A stretch of 64,000 nucleotides of DNA from Luminiphilus sp. (GTDB lineage: Bacteria > Pseudomonadota > Gammaproteobacteria > Pseudomonadales > Halieaceae): positions 1 through 64,000 of the forward strand of contig JAQWUD010000024.1 in the NCBI GenBank assembly GCA_029242325.1. The letters are read 5' to 3'. Under the pieces are notes generated by a model. It ran no database searches and was not told where the DNA came from. It saw only the letters and a program-made list of their open reading frames with translations. Below are positions 21,821 to 32,183 of the stretch, in pieces. How positions within the stretch are numbered: the first letter of the stretch is position 1; the number at the start of each line of letters is the position of its first letter. Position numbers and translations under genes: made by a program.

Positions 21821-24007
21821 ATGAATACTGATACACCGGTATGGAAGTGTGCCGTACCTACGCCCCTGAGGCGGCTATTTGACTACCGCCCACCAAAAGG
21901 GTGGAACGGCAAAGCGACCCCCGGTATGCGCGTGACTGTACCCTTTGGCAGGCGCTCACTCACTGCCATTGTGGTGCAGGAAGCGCGTGACTCGGACATT
22001 CCCTTAGCGCAGCTTCGCTCGGCATCGTCCGTACTCGATATATCCCCCCTCTACCCCCGCCCTTTGTTGGCATTACTGCAATGGGCTGCCGACTATTACC
22101 AACACCCCGTTGGGGAAGTGTTGCCCGTTGGACTGTCCCCCGGGGAGCGTCGCGGGAAACCGGAGCGCAGCGTTGCCGAAGCAGGCCTCACCCTGACAGA
22201 ACGTGGGCAAGGTCTGCCGGCGGGCGCGCCCCACAACGCACGCAAACAGGCCGCGTTGATCGATCGACTCCGGCAGGGGCCTGTAGGCCTTGACCAATTG
22301 AAGACAGAGGGGTTTGCACGGAGCATTTGCCAGGCGCTGCTTAACAAGGCGTTGGCGACAACCTGTGATCTCGCCATAGCGCAGCGCTGGGAGTCTCTAC
22401 CTCCGCCATTTACGGCTAATGAAGAGCAGCAGCTTGCGATCACCAACATCCTTGCCGCACTGGGTCAGTTTTCAGTCCACCTCCTTTACGGTGTGACCGG
22501 CAGCGGCAAAACCGAGGTCTACCTGCAAAGCATCGCTGCCTGCCTGACGCGCGGCCAACAAGCGCTGGTGCTGCTGCCCGAAATTTCTCTCACCCCCCAG
22601 ACCCTCGCCCGCTTTGAAGCGCGCTTCAAAGCGCCCGTACTGGCACTGCACTCCGGCATGGGTGACGCCGAACGCGATAAGACCTGGGCTGCTGCTCGCA
22701 GCGGCAGGGCCGCCGTGATTGTCGGTACGCGTTCGGCGGTGTTCACTCCGCTGATGAAGCCGGGGCTGATCATCGTCGACGAGGAACATGATCCTGCTTT
22801 TATCCAACAGGATGGACTTCGGTACTCAGCGCGAGACATCGCCATCAAGCGGGGGCAACTGGAGGATTGTGTCGTGGTGCTGGGCAGCGCGACACCCAGC
22901 CTCGAGAGCTGGCAGAACGCCGACACAGGTCGTTACCAGAGACACGTATTGTCGCAACGAGCGGGGTTGGGCAGGCTGCCTGCCAAGCACCTGATTGATA
23001 TCAGCGGCCTCAGCCTGTCGGCCGGCTTATCCAACGAAATCATCGGCCACATCGATCGCGTGCTCACAGATGGGCAGCAGGCGCTGATCTTTCTGAACCG
23101 ACGAGGCTTTGCCAACGCCCTGGTGTGTCACGACTGTGGCTGGAACGCCGAGTGTCAGGCTTGCGACGCGCGCATGACGCTGCACAAAGCGCCGCCCGGG
23201 CTGCATTGCCATCACTGTGGTCGTCGCCATCGACTGCCTGCAACCTGCGCGCAATGTGGCAGCGCGAGGTTGGTCGGCAGTGGCATAGGAACGCAGCAGA
23301 CGGAAACATTCCTGAGTGAGCGTTTCAATGCTTTCCCCGTCGTGCGCGTGGACAGCGACACCATGGCATCACGCGCCGCCATGCCTGCACTGATCGAACG
23401 CCTGAAAAGCGGCGAACCCCTGCTGCTGATCGGCACCCAAATGCTGAGCAAAGGACACCATTTCCCTGACGTGACGCTGGTCGCCATCGTCGATGCGGAT
23501 GCATTGCTCTTCAGCCCGGATTTCCGGGGGGAGGAACGACTAATTCAATTAGTAACGCAGGTAGCCGGAAGGGCAGGACGTGAAGAAAAAGCGGGAGAGG
23601 TTTTTATTCAGACGCGTCAGCCAGATCATCACCTCATTGCTCAACTCGATGCGCCCTATCACCAGCTACTCCCTGCTCTGCTTGCACAGCGGCTGCAGGC
23701 CGGGCTCCCGCCTCATGGTGCGCTGGGTGTGATTCGCTGTGATAGCCAAGATAAGCAAGAGGGCCTCGATTTCCTGACAGAGCTGAGAAAACATGCGCCA
23801 GCGCCGCCCGGATGCAGGATCATCGGGCCCGTGTTGGCGGCGATGGCGCGTCGTAAAAATCGCTATCGCTGCCATATGATTGTTGCGGCATCGCATCGCG
23901 GAGCGTTGGCCCACGGTATGAGAGCATTGGTAGCGAGTGCCGAAGGTACCCGACATTCCTCCAAGTTGAACTGGTCGGTAGATATTGATCCATACGAAAG
24001 CTTGTGA
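21821..24007 (+). CDS. priA: Primosomal protein N' (replication restart helicase PriA)
   Basis: PriA recognises stalled forks and reloads the replicative helicase. The 728-residue product has an N-terminal fork-binding domain, a Walker [14 protein letters not shown] near residue 224, a DEAH-type IIVDEEHD near 318, and zinc-binding cysteines ([14 protein letters not shown], then CHHCGRRH and CAQCGS) near 433-490. The helicase C motifs [15 protein letters not shown] lie near 580. A GTG two codons earlier (21815) is an alternative start; neither has a strong ribosome-binding site. Confidence 0.96.
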   Translation: MNTDTPVWKCAVPTPLRRLFDYRPPKGWNGKATPGMRVTVPFGRRSLTAIVVQEARDSDIPLAQLRSASSVLDISPLYPRPLLALLQWAADYYQHPVGEVLPVGLSPGERRGKPERSVAEAGLTLTERGQGLPAGAPHNARKQAALIDRLRQGPVGLDQLKTEGFARSICQALLNKALATTCDLAIAQRWESLPPPFTANEEQQLAITNILAALGQFSVHLLYGVTGSGKTEVYLQSIAACLTRGQQALVLLPEISLTPQTLARFEARFKAPVLALHSGMGDAERDKTWAAARSGRAAVIVGTRSAVFTPLMKPGLIIVDEEHDPAFIQQDGLRYSARDIAIKRGQLEDCVVVLGSATPSLESWQNADTGRYQRHVLSQRAGLGRLPAKHLIDISGLSLSAGLSNEIIGHIDRVLTDGQQALIFLNRRGFANALVCHDCGWNAECQACDARMTLHKAPPGLHCHHCGRRHRLPATCAQCGSARLVGSGIGTQQTETFLSERFNAFPVVRVDSDTMASRAAMPALIERLKSGEPLLLIGTQMLSKGHHFPDVTLVAIVDADALLFSPDFRGEERLIQLVTQVAGRAGREEKAGEVFIQTRQPDHHLIAQLDAPYHQLLPALLAQRLQAGLPPHGALGVIRCDSQDKQEGLDFLTELRKHAPAPPGCRIIGPVLAAMARRKNRYRCHMIVAASHRGALAHGMRALVASAEGTRHSSKLNWSVDIDPYESL

Positions 24008-24096
24008 CTTCCTTGGCTGGAGCCCACGCAGCCACTTGGCCATAATGTCACGAATTTGCCGCGCACTGCTGCGGCCACCACCCTGACAGGATGATC

Positions 24097-25782
24097 ATGA
24101 AACCCGAACTAGCTGCACTCATGACTGCGGCGCTGGAACAACTGCTATCAGAGGGCGCGCTGGCCGCGCTGCCCGACGCGCCACCACAGATCGACTATCC
24201 GAAAGACCCGACGCACGGCGACTTCTCTTGCAATGTGGCAATGGTGCTTGCGAAACAGGCTCGCCTCTCGCCGCGGGATCTTGCGGCGAAGCTGATCGAG
24301 GCGGTGCCCGACAATTCGCTGATCGACCGGATCAACATCGCGGGGCCAGGGTTTATCAATTTTTTTATCAATCCGCGGCACCACACCGCGGTCATCCGAC
24401 AGATCATTACTGCTGGACCCGACTTCGGCCGGTGCAACACGGGTCAAGGCAGAAAGGTGCAAGTGGAATTTGTCTCCGCCAATCCCACCGGGCCACTCCA
24501 TGTGGGTCACGGACGAGGAGCAGCTATTGGCGACTCTTTGGGTCGTTTGCTTGCGGCAACGGGGTGGGTCGTACAAAGAGAATTTTATTACAACGATGCA
24601 GGACAGCAGATACAGAACCTCGCGCTCTCGGTGCAAGCTCGCGCGCAAGGCAAGGACCCCTCTCACGCCGATTGGCCCAAGGACGGCTATCAAGGCACCT
24701 ACATCCAGGATGTGGCAACGGCCTATCTAGCAAACGAAACAGTCGAAGCAGCAGACCGTGAGATCTCGGCCAAGGGCGATGTGGCAGATCTGGAAGCCAT
24801 CCGCGAATTTGCTGTCGCCTGTTTGCGACGTGAACAGGATCAAGACCTCAAGGCTTTTGCGGTCGTGTTTGATAAATATTTTCTCGAGTCCTCCCTCTAT
24901 GACAGCGGCGCTGTCGAAGAGACGGTGTCCACGCTGGCACAAGCCGGGCACACGTTTGAGGAAGAGGGCGCACTATGGCTGAAAACCACCACGTTTGGGG
25001 ACGATAAAGATCGCGTCATGCGCAAGCGCGAAGGTGGCTATACCTATTTTGTGCCCGACGTGGCCTATCACCACGATAAATGGCAGCGCGGCTTTGAGCG
25101 AGTGATCAATGAGCAGGGCGCCGATCACCACAGCACCATCACCCGCGTGCGGGCCGGCTTGCACGGCCTGAATGCAGGCATACCAGAGGGCTGGCCAGAG
25201 TACGTCTTACACCAGATGGTGACTGTCATGAGGGAGGGGGCAGAGGTCAAGCTCTCCAAGCGCGCGGGTAGTTACGTGACGCTACGTGACCTTATTGATT
25301 GGGTAGGCCGCGACGCCACGCGCTATTTTTTAGTGGCGAGAGCTCCCTCCTCACAGCTGACTTTTGACGTGGATTTGGCGCTAGCGCGCAGTAACGAGAA
25401 TCCGGTTTATTACATTCAGTACGCTCATGCACGAGCAGTGAGTGTGTTGCGCAAGGCAGAGGACGTAGCGGATGCCGCCGCTGCCACAGAAGGCCTTGAG
25501 CACCTTGACTGCCTGATGGAGCCCGAAGCGCTCGCACTGACGATCAGCCTAGGTCGCTTCCCGGAGGTGGTGGCGGGTGCAGCGGAGCGACTGGAACCCC
25601 ACGACGTCGCCAATTATCTCCGGCAGGCAGCGGCCGACTTTCACAGTTTCTACAATGCACACAACATTCTCGAGGCAGAACCTGACACCATGCGAGCACG
25701 GCTGGCACTGATCACCGCAGCCAAACAAGTGATCGCCAGTGGCCTTGATTTACTGGGCGTGTCTGCGCCAGAGAGCATGTAA
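24097..25782 (+). CDS. argS: Arginyl-tRNA synthetase
   Basis: Class I synthetase charging tRNA-Arg. The 561-residue product has the N-terminal Add-1 domain, the HIGH-type motif in PTGPLHVGHGRGAAIGDSL near residue 130, and the KMSKS-equivalent KLSKRAGSYVTLRDLIDW near 386. I prefer the ATG at 24097 over the one at 24091 because the CAGG preceding them is six bases from the former and directly abuts the latter. It lies 89 bases after priA and is followed within two bases by the SPOR-domain gene. Confidence 0.96.
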   Translation: MKPELAALMTAALEQLLSEGALAALPDAPPQIDYPKDPTHGDFSCNVAMVLAKQARLSPRDLAAKLIEAVPDNSLIDRINIAGPGFINFFINPRHHTAVIRQIITAGPDFGRCNTGQGRKVQVEFVSANPTGPLHVGHGRGAAIGDSLGRLLAATGWVVQREFYYNDAGQQIQNLALSVQARAQGKDPSHADWPKDGYQGTYIQDVATAYLANETVEAADREISAKGDVADLEAIREFAVACLRREQDQDLKAFAVVFDKYFLESSLYDSGAVEETVSTLAQAGHTFEEEGALWLKTTTFGDDKDRVMRKREGGYTYFVPDVAYHHDKWQRGFERVINEQGADHHSTITRVRAGLHGLNAGIPEGWPEYVLHQMVTVMREGAEVKLSKRAGSYVTLRDLIDWVGRDATRYFLVARAPSSQLTFDVDLALARSNENPVYYIQYAHARAVSVLRKAEDVADAAAATEGLEHLDCLMEPEALALTISLGRFPEVVAGAAERLEPHDVANYLRQAAADFHSFYNAHNILEAEPDTMRARLALITAAKQVIASGLDLLGVSAPESM

Positions 25783-25784
25783 CC

Positions 25785-26369
25785 ATGCCGGCAAAGCCTG
25801 CCAGATCGCCGCGCCGACCCGCCGTAACCCGGGGGGCGAGAGGCCAGACCCAACACGCGCCGCCCGCAACGCTCTCCAAGGCACACGTTCAGGGGTTTGT
25901 CGCAGGCTGTGCAGCAGGCCTGCTCGCAGCCGTCGGGGCAGACCGTTGGTCAGAATCCGCCGAGGACGTCCTTGCCGCGGCAGCCCCTGCGCTCCCCACT
26001 TTACAAATCGAAAGCGGCCCTCGTTTCGACTTTTACCAGGTATTGCCCAATCAGGAACTGGATCTTAGCCCTGATATCGAGCCCGCTGATCTCCGCGAAG
26101 CCTCAAAGTCCAATACCGAGTACCTTTTACAGGCAGGGTCTTTCCGAAAGGAATCCGATGCAGACCGTCGAAGAGGAGAGCTGGCACTGCTGGGACTCGA
26201 AGCGAGTATTGAGTTAAGCGACAGTGACAATGGTCTCTGGTATCGGGTTTATCTGGGCCCCTTCGCCAGCCGCTCCGACATGGCGCGTGCAAGGTCACTG
26301 ACCGCACAGGCTAATATGGATACCTTGCTTCTGAAGCGCGAGCCCGGTGCACCGGGAGTAGCACTATGA
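25785..26369 (+). CDS. ftsN: SPOR-domain protein, FtsN-like
   Basis: The 194-residue product has an arginine/proline-rich cytoplasmic N-terminus, a short membrane segment (FVAGCAAGLLAAVG, about 43-56), a linker and a C-terminal SPOR domain (about 109-185: YLLQAGSFRKESDADRR, then WYRVYLGPFASRSDMARA). SPOR domains bind denuded glycan at the division septum. Position right after argS, in a block that also holds rpmE-priA, matches the ftsN neighbourhood of E. coli and Pseudomonas, which supports the name; sequence alone would only say SPOR protein. The hslVU genes that normally follow are absent. Its end overlaps the DUF971 gene by four bases. Confidence 0.72.
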   Translation: MPAKPARSPRRPAVTRGARGQTQHAPPATLSKAHVQGFVAGCAAGLLAAVGADRWSESAEDVLAAAAPALPTLQIESGPRFDFYQVLPNQELDLSPDIEPADLREASKSNTEYLLQAGSFRKESDADRRRGELALLGLEASIELSDSDNGLWYRVYLGPFASRSDMARARSLTAQANMDTLLLKREPGAPGVAL

Positions 26370-26761
26370 GCACCCCAAGTCAGCACCGAATCGATGCGCT
26401 CAATTACTCACGGAGTCAGCGCATGCTGACCCTCACATTTTCAGACGGCGCTGAGTTCAAACTGAGCGCGGAGTTTCTGAGGGTGTTCTCGCCCTCCGCC
26501 GAGGTACGCGGACACGGACCGGGACAGGAAACTCTACAGACCGGAAAGTCTTCTGTTGCCATAGCGGGCATCGAACCGATAGGACACTACGCGATACAGA
26601 TCAGTTTCGATGACGGTCACGACTCCGGTCTTTACAACTGGTCGTATCTGCGTGATCTGTCGGAGCGACAAGATCAATACTGGCAGCGCTATTTGCAACA
26701 GCTGGAGGCGGTGGGGCAGACGCGAGAGCCCGATATTCAGGTACTGCACTTTACGCCGTGA
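26366..26761 (+). CDS. DUF971 (GBBH-like N-terminal domain) protein
   Basis: The 131-residue product matches the DUF971 family, a domain also found at the N-terminus of gamma-butyrobetaine hydroxylases. It shows LNYSRSQRMLTLTFSDG at the start, then PSAEVRGHGPGQ and HYAIQISFDDGHDSGLYNW in the middle. The hydroxylase catalytic domain is missing, as in stand-alone members. A role in Fe-S or metal biology has been suggested for some relatives, but its function is not established. It starts within the ftsN-like stop (ATGA overlap). Confidence 0.82.
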   Translation: MSTPSQHRIDALNYSRSQRMLTLTFSDGAEFKLSAEFLRVFSPSAEVRGHGPGQETLQTGKSSVAIAGIEPIGHYAIQISFDDGHDSGLYNWSYLRDLSERQDQYWQRYLQQLEAVGQTREPDIQVLHFTP

Positions 26762-26887
26762 ACCCGATCCAACGGGGGCCCTGAGCCCAGCGGGCGCGGC
26801 AGATTTAATCTCGCCTCGGTAACCCCTTGCGCCGGCGTCTGCCCACCTCCACCCCCCCCTGAACACTACCTGCATGCTCAGGTACAC

Positions 26888-26916
26888 TTGCTGGCCGACT
26901 GGCAAAAGGCCAGCAA
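26888..26916. repeat. Strong inverted repeat in the ubiE leader
   Basis: TTGCTGGCC (26888-26896) and GGCCAGCAA (26908-26916) are exact reverse complements around an 11-base loop. The hairpin ends 18 bases before the ubiE ATG. What follows is CTTCACG, not a T tract, so it is not a standard terminator. A translational or transcriptional control element in the ubi operon leader is possible. Confidence 0.55.
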
Positions 26917-26934
26917 CTTCACGAGCACGGGCCC

Positions 26935-27705
26935 ATGAAAGAAGACATAGCGGATAACGCGGACGACGGCACCACCGACTTTGGCTTCACTCGCGTCAAC
27001 CGGGAAGCCAAGGCTCATCTGGTGCGCGATGTCTTCGACTCGGTCGCGAGCCGCTATGACCTGATGAATGACCTGATGTCGGGAGGAGTTCATCGGTTCT
27101 GGAAGCGTTTCACCATTGAACTAAGCGGTGTACGACCCGGGCAGACGGTGCTCGACATCGCGGGGGGAACCGGCGATCTGGCAGCCAAATTTTCGCGCCT
27201 CGTGGGATCTGAAGGGCGGGTAATACTCGCTGACATCAATGCCGCTATGCTCGAGGTGGGCCGCGATCGGCTGATAGATACTGGTGCGGCGGGGAACGTC
27301 GACGTGGTTCAGGCGGACGCTCAGGCCCTGCCCTTTGAGGACAATAGCATCGACTGCATCACCATTGCTTTTGGTCTGCGCAACGTCACGGACAAAGACA
27401 TGGCGTTGCGGTCCATGCTCCGCGTACTGCGGCCTGGAGGCCGCCTGTTAGTGCTGGAATTCTCCAAGCCAGTATCGCCACTTCTGGGTAAAATCTATGA
27501 CCAGTACTCCTTTCAAATCCTCCCCGCCATGGGGCGCTGGATTGCTCAGGATGCCGATAGCTACCGCTATCTCGCGGAGTCTATCCGTCAGCATCCTGAT
27601 CAAGAAACCCTGCTCGGGATGATGGCCAACGCAGGATTTGTCGACAGCCAATATCACAACATGACCGGCGGGATTGTTGCCGTGCATCAGGGCTTCAAGG
27701 CATGA
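26935..27705 (+). CDS. ubiE: Demethylmenaquinone/ubiquinone C-methyltransferase UbiE
   Basis: UbiE methylates the benzoquinol ring in ubiquinone (and menaquinone) synthesis using SAM. The 256-residue product has [19 protein letters not shown] (residues about 33-51), the SAM motif [12 protein letters not shown] near 72 and the family signature [12 protein letters not shown] near 142. The stop overlaps the ubiJ start by four bases. The order ubiE-ubiJ-ubiB is conserved across gammaproteobacteria. Confidence 0.97.
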   Translation: MKEDIADNADDGTTDFGFTRVNREAKAHLVRDVFDSVASRYDLMNDLMSGGVHRFWKRFTIELSGVRPGQTVLDIAGGTGDLAAKFSRLVGSEGRVILADINAAMLEVGRDRLIDTGAAGNVDVVQADAQALPFEDNSIDCITIAFGLRNVTDKDMALRSMLRVLRPGGRLLVLEFSKPVSPLLGKIYDQYSFQILPAMGRWIAQDADSYRYLAESIRQHPDQETLLGMMANAGFVDSQYHNMTGGIVAVHQGFKA

Positions 27706-28349
27706 CCAAGCACGACCCCGCGCTTATTGGCGCGGCGCTTGCCGGTGCTGAGCGCGCGTTAAATCAGGCAATCCGGCTGGCGCCCACGTCACACCGGGAA
27801 CTGGAAGGTCTTGTGGGTACCCGATTGGGGATGGAAATCAGCTCGTTTGACCTGACGCTTTTTGTGGAAATTGTGACGGGCCCGGAAGTGCGGCTGATGA
27901 ATCACTGTGAAGCGCCGACCGCGGCCTTTGTTCGCGGCTCTATCGAGGACTTCGCGTCGCTCGCCACCTCCGATGACCCGGCCGCTGTCCTGATCAATAG
28001 CGGCATTGAACTTGAGGGCAGCAGCGCCAGCCTGATCACCTTGCAACAGGTCATTTCACGCATAGAAATCGACTGGGAGGCGCCTCTGGTTGACGCACTC
28101 GGTGACGTGGTGGGCCACCAGATTGCTGAAACCATCAGAGGCATCTTTCGTTGGGGCGAAGGCGCCCGCATAAGCCTCACGCGACAGCTCTCAGAGTATC
28201 TCCTTGAGGAAGGCAAGCTGACCCCCCCTCAGACCGAGCTTGACCATTTTTTTGACGCGGTACAGTCGGTGTCGATGCGCGTGGAACGAGCCCAACACAA
28301 AGTTGCAAAACTACTGGCTAAAGCAGCTGATCGCAGGACAGGACAATGA
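27702..28349 (+). CDS. ubiJ: Ubiquinone biosynthesis accessory factor UbiJ
   Basis: UbiJ is a lipid-binding accessory protein of the soluble aerobic ubiquinone-synthesis complex. The 215-residue product has an SCP2-type N-terminal domain (about 20-115) and a helical, charged C-terminal tail (about 160-210), which matches family architecture and length. Translation is coupled to both neighbours by four-base overlaps (ubiE stop, ubiB start). Confidence 0.9.
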   Translation: MTKHDPALIGAALAGAERALNQAIRLAPTSHRELEGLVGTRLGMEISSFDLTLFVEIVTGPEVRLMNHCEAPTAAFVRGSIEDFASLATSDDPAAVLINSGIELEGSSASLITLQQVISRIEIDWEAPLVDALGDVVGHQIAETIRGIFRWGEGARISLTRQLSEYLLEEGKLTPPQTELDHFFDAVQSVSMRVERAQHKVAKLLAKAADRRTGQ

Positions 28350-29911
28350 ATCGACTAATCGCCCTGTACCGTACCGCGGCGCGCTACCAGCTCGATGAGT
28401 TGCTGCCCTCTGATCAGCGCCCGCGTCTACTGTCCCTGATCTTGCGTATTTTCCCAGTACTGTCGGTGCCTGCTAATACACCACGTGGAGAGCGTTTGCG
28501 CAGAGCAATGGAAGATCTCGGGCCGGTCTTTATCAAATTCGGGCAACTGCTCTCCACCCGACGGGATCTTTTGCCTCTCGATATCGCGGATGAACTCGCA
28601 AAGCTTCAGGATCAAGTGCCCCCCTTCCCCGCTAAAGAAGCGATTCAGCGCATTGAGACTGCGCTGGGTCGCGATTTAAATGAGTGTTTCGCAGAATTCG
28701 AAGCCAACCCTCTGGCGGCGGCCTCTGTGGCGCAGGTCCACGGTGCGCGTTTACCCGATGGCAGTGATGTCGTAGTGAAAGTGTTGCGCCCGGGTATTGA
28801 AAGGGTGATCGATCAAGACCTCAAAATATTGCGCCACGTTGCCAAAGTCCTGGCGCGATGGTCCAGTTTTAGCCGGCTCAAACCCGTTGAGGTGGTCAAA
28901 GAATACGATCGCATTATTCGCGCTGAACTTGACCTCCGACGCGAGGCCGCCAACGCGTCGCAACTGAAGCGTCACTTTCAGTCGGGGGAGCTGGTTTACG
29001 TCCCCGAGATGAACTGGTCTCTCACCTGTGAAGCCGTCATGGTCAGTGAACGCATCTACGGTGTGCCCGTCAGTGACATCGACACGTTGCGAGGTAAACA
29101 AGTTGATCTGAAGTTATTGGCAGAGCGCGGGGTCGAAATATTTTTCACTCAGGTTTTCCGTGACAGTTTTTTTCACGCAGACATGCACCCGGGCAATATC
29201 TTCGTTGATTGCACCCAACCGGAGAATCCGCGCTATATGGCTGTCGACTGCGCCATCGTCGGCCAACTAGATGAGCACGATCTCTACTACTTGGCGCGCA
29301 ACCTGCTCGCTATTTTTCATCAGGACTACAGACTCTGCGCGAAGCTTCACATTGAGTGTGGATGGGTACCTCACGAGACACCGATCGCTGAGTTCGAGGC
29401 GGCCATGCGTACCCTGTGTGAGCCGGTATTTGAAAGACCGCTAGAGGAAATATCCTTTGCCCACATGCTGGTGAACCTGTTCCGGACCGCGGGACAGTTC
29501 GATATGCAGGTTCAGCCTCAGCTGGTACTACTGCAGAAAACCTTACTGAATATTGAGGGGCTGGGCAGACAGCTCTACCCGCAGCTGAATTTATGGGATA
29601 CGGCTAAACCGTTTCTGGAAAAATGGTTAGCGGATCGGTACTCGTTGCAAACGGTGAGCAAACGATTGCAGGAAGAGGCGCCAGCGCTGCTGGAAACACT
29701 TCCACTTCTTCCCGACATGATCATGTCCCGGCTGCGCCAATCCACCCACCCCCCCCCGATCAAAGCATCTGCTCCAGATTGGATACTTCCTTTGGCCACC
29801 GCAAGTGCGTTTGCTCTGGGAGTAGGCATCTCAGCCTCAACGGGCGGAACTGCCTGGCTGCTGATCGGCGGCGGCGGCCTGCTCGTGGCGAGCATTGGCC
29901 GATACCGGTAA
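28346..29911 (+). CDS. ubiB: Ubiquinone biosynthesis ATPase/kinase-like UbiB
   Basis: An atypical kinase (ABC1/ADCK3 family) needed for ubiquinone synthesis at the inner membrane. The 521-residue product shows the family KxGQ signature as [16 protein letters not shown] (about 58-73), the A-rich loop [13 protein letters not shown] near 119, and the catalytic [12 protein letters not shown] near 277. It ends with two C-terminal membrane helices (about 477-515). A C9 run at 29749-29757 lies just before the membrane helices and is a site where a slip would remove the anchor. Confidence 0.95.
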   Translation: MNRLIALYRTAARYQLDELLPSDQRPRLLSLILRIFPVLSVPANTPRGERLRRAMEDLGPVFIKFGQLLSTRRDLLPLDIADELAKLQDQVPPFPAKEAIQRIETALGRDLNECFAEFEANPLAAASVAQVHGARLPDGSDVVVKVLRPGIERVIDQDLKILRHVAKVLARWSSFSRLKPVEVVKEYDRIIRAELDLRREAANASQLKRHFQSGELVYVPEMNWSLTCEAVMVSERIYGVPVSDIDTLRGKQVDLKLLAERGVEIFFTQVFRDSFFHADMHPGNIFVDCTQPENPRYMAVDCAIVGQLDEHDLYYLARNLLAIFHQDYRLCAKLHIECGWVPHETPIAEFEAAMRTLCEPVFERPLEEISFAHMLVNLFRTAGQFDMQVQPQLVLLQKTLLNIEGLGRQLYPQLNLWDTAKPFLEKWLADRYSLQTVSKRLQEEAPALLETLPLLPDMIMSRLRQSTHPPPIKASAPDWILPLATASAFALGVGISASTGGTAWLLIGGGGLLVASIGRYR

Positions 29912-29943
29912 CCCCCTCACGTTGCCTCTGGCATACTAGCGCC

Positions 29944-30318
29944 ATGACAAAAACCGCATCCCAAACACCTGAAACGCTGGCACCGCGCTGGAATGATCAG
30001 GGCCTCATACCCGCCATTGCGCAAGACGTCGAAACTGGCGATGTGTTGATGCTGGCATGGATGAATGCCGAGGCGCTGGCGCTCACCCTGGACAGCGGCG
30101 AGGCAGTGTACTGGTCGCGCTCTCGCAATGCGCTGTGGCGTAAGGGAGAGACCTCTGGTAACACACAGAGATTGGTCGATGTGCGGCTGGACTGCGACGG
30201 AGACACGCTGCTACTCAGCGTTGAACAAAGGGGTGTCGGTGCCTGTCACACCGGCCGGCGGACCTGCTTTTTTTATCAGCCCGGCAGCAGTGATTGGGAA
30301 TTAACGGAGGAGGGGTAA
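29944..30318 (+). CDS. hisI: Phosphoribosyl-AMP cyclohydrolase
   Basis: HisI opens the adenine ring of PR-AMP in histidine synthesis. The 124-residue product starts at the ATG at 29944; the frame is open much further upstream but that part overlaps ubiB. Family features are [10 protein letters not shown] (about 39-48), [20 protein letters not shown] (about 58-77), the metal-binding DCDGDTLLL and [10 protein letters not shown]. It is a stand-alone enzyme, not fused to HisE as in E. coli, and abuts hisE with no gap. Confidence 0.96.
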   Translation: MTKTASQTPETLAPRWNDQGLIPAIAQDVETGDVLMLAWMNAEALALTLDSGEAVYWSRSRNALWRKGETSGNTQRLVDVRLDCDGDTLLLSVEQRGVGACHTGRRTCFFYQPGSSDWELTEEG

Positions 30319-30672
30319 ATGGATGACACCTTGACGAGGTTAGACCTCATTCTCGCCGAGCGGAAGGCGGCCGCGCCCGAGAGCTCATACGTGGCTTCGC
30401 TTCATGCGAAGGGGCTCAACAAGATCCTCGAAAAAGTCGGTGAAGAGGCCACCGAGGTGATTTTGGCGGCCAGGGATACCGCGGATAGCGGCGACGCTGA
30501 CCCACTGGTGAATGAGGTGGCAGACCTGTGGTTTCATACCCTGGTGATGCTGTCGCATCTTGATCTTGACCATACTGCGGTCATCAAAGTGCTCAACACT
30601 CGACTGGGACTGTCAGGTTTGGCAGAAAAAGCCGCGCGAAAAGGCCATAATGCTGCCTCGTCAAACGCTTAA
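30319..30672 (+). CDS. hisE: Phosphoribosyl-ATP pyrophosphatase
   Basis: HisE hydrolyses PR-ATP to PR-AMP, the step just before HisI. The 117-residue product contains [20 protein letters not shown] and the MazG-like metal-binding [12 protein letters not shown] (about 42-53), then [21 protein letters not shown] before its ATG is a strong ribosome-binding site located at the end of hisI. The pair sits between ubiB and tatA, as in Pseudomonas. Confidence 0.96.
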   Translation: MDDTLTRLDLILAERKAAAPESSYVASLHAKGLNKILEKVGEEATEVILAARDTADSGDADPLVNEVADLWFHTLVMLSHLDLDHTAVIKVLNTRLGLSGLAEKAARKGHNAASSNA

Positions 30673-30689
30673 ACACACGGAGAGGGACT

Positions 30690-30905
30690 ATGGGTCTGGG
30701 CGGAATCAGTATCTGGCAACTCCTTATCATCTTTGCGATTGTCGTCATGCTCTTTGGTACGTCGAGGATACGTAATATCGGCACGGACCTGGGCAGCGCG
30801 ATTCGAGGCTTTCGGGACAGCATGAGCAAGGACGAGTCGAGCGGCGATGGAGTCGCCAACCCCCCACCGGGGAAGGAGCAGGACTCCGACAAGCCTGCTG
30901 GTTAA
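30690..30905 (+). CDS. tatA: Sec-independent translocase subunit TatA
   Basis: TatA forms the membrane pore or patch that lets folded proteins cross. The 71-residue product has a short N-terminus, one transmembrane helix (about 8-22, [15 protein letters not shown]), the FGT hinge and an amphipathic helix (about 27-42), then an acidic tail. An AGAGGG lies before the ATG. tatB follows 15 bases later. Confidence 0.94.
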   Translation: MGLGGISIWQLLIIFAIVVMLFGTSRIRNIGTDLGSAIRGFRDSMSKDESSGDGVANPPPGKEQDSDKPAG

Positions 30906-30920
30906 GCAGGACTGCGACAC

Positions 30921-31298
30921 GTGTTCGATATCGGCTTTGCCGAGCTGCTGCTGATCGGAGTGGTAGGTCTGCTTGTAGTGGGGCCAGACCAGCTTCCTGG
31001 CGCAGTGCGCACTACCCTCGCCTGGGTAAATCGTTTTCGTCGAAGTTTTGATCAGATTCGAACAGAAGTGCGGCGCGAGCTACACAACGACGAAATCATG
31101 CAGAAGTTAAAGGCAGAGTCACAGGAATTTGAGCAACAGGTGCGCCATACCACCCAATCCATTGAGCACGAGCTGAAGGGATTCGCTGAAGACGCGCCAC
31201 CCGCATCTTCCTCCCAGCCCGCTCCCCATCATCAGGACGTACCCGCGAACACCTCCCCCAACGCCGATACACCTGACAGCACCTCCAAATCAGTATGA
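30921..31298 (+). CDS. tatB: Sec-independent translocase subunit TatB
   Basis: TatB works with TatC in binding twin-arginine signal peptides. The 125-residue product starts with a GTG and the family sequence MFDIGFAELLLIGVVGLLV, a transmembrane helix with the conserved glutamate, followed by GPDQLPGAVRT and a long amphipathic helix. The last 35 residues are proline- and serine-rich. Its end overlaps tatC by four bases. Confidence 0.95.
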   Translation: MFDIGFAELLLIGVVGLLVVGPDQLPGAVRTTLAWVNRFRRSFDQIRTEVRRELHNDEIMQKLKAESQEFEQQVRHTTQSIEHELKGFAEDAPPASSSQPAPHHQDVPANTSPNADTPDSTSKSV

Positions 31299-32050
31299 CC
31301 GACTCGACTGAACATGAAGATCCACCCATGTCCTTGGTGGCGCACCTCACCGAGCTTCGTGACCGGCTTTTGCGATGCGTGCTGGGGGTGCTTATCGGTT
31401 TTATCGTCCTATTCCCTTTTGCCAACGAAATTTACGGATTTGTCTCGGCGCCACTGAGGGAGCTGATGCCAGAGGGGTCCACGATGATCGCGACAGGTGT
31501 CGCATCTCCCTTTCTCACCCCCTTCAAGCTGAGTCTGGTGTTGGCCATCTTTTTGGCTATACCGGTGATCCTCTACCAGATCTGGGGATTTGTCGCCCCG
31601 GGGCTTTATCAGAAGGAAAAGCGGGTGGCGATGCCCCTGCTGGCCTCCAGCATACTGCTCTTTTATGCCGGCGCCGCCTTCGCCTATTTTGTCGTTTTTC
31701 CGCTCATCTTTGCCTTCTTCACCAGCGTAGGTCCGGAAAGCGTTCAGGTCATGACCGACATCAACAGCTATCTCGATTTCGTGCTGAAGCTTTTCCTTGC
31801 CTTTGGTATTGCTTTCGAAATGCCCATCGCCGCAGTGATCCTGATCTGGACCGGTGTTACCAGCCCCGCTTCGTTGGCCAGAAAGCGGCCCTACATCATT
31901 GTTGGATGCTTCGTCTTTGGCATGCTTCTGACGCCGCCCGATATTATTTCACAGTCTTTACTCGCTATCCCGATGTGGCTGCTATTTGAGCTGGGCGTAT
32001 TTTTTGGCCGGCTCATTGCGCCACAGCCCGAGAGCACAGAGCCCGACTGA
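31295..32050 (+). CDS. tatC: Sec-independent translocase subunit TatC
   Basis: TatC is the signal-peptide receptor of the Tat translocase. The 251-residue product has six predicted membrane helices. Family motifs are SLVAHLTELRDRLLR (residues about 12-26), SPFLTPFKLSLVLAIFLAIP (about 70-89) and the loop FVAPGLYQKEKR (about 101-112). It completes tatABC, and the start overlaps the tatB stop (ATGA). Confidence 0.97.
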   Translation: MTDSTEHEDPPMSLVAHLTELRDRLLRCVLGVLIGFIVLFPFANEIYGFVSAPLRELMPEGSTMIATGVASPFLTPFKLSLVLAIFLAIPVILYQIWGFVAPGLYQKEKRVAMPLLASSILLFYAGAAFAYFVVFPLIFAFFTSVGPESVQVMTDINSYLDFVLKLFLAFGIAFEMPIAAVILIWTGVTSPASLARKRPYIIVGCFVFGMLLTPPDIISQSLLAIPMWLLFELGVFFGRLIAPQPESTEPD

Positions 32051-32183
32051 ATCAACGCAACATTGGATGATCGCCGCTTGGACGATACTCGGGGCCGAAC
32101 GCCCTCTGCGATCTTTTTCTTTCTGTCCCGCGTAGACTGTGCCTCGCTATCATTTCCTGCTAACCCACACACCGAGTACCGCT

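Noticed and set aside
21663-21836. Upstream extension of rpmE
   Set aside because: The first 58 residues of the open frame are cysteine-rich noise over the rpmE/priA promoter region. L31 begins at MKADIHP.
29623-30318. A long frame of 231 residues ending as HisI
   Set aside because: Its first 107 codons overlap ubiB in another frame and match nothing. HisI starts at the ATG at 29944.
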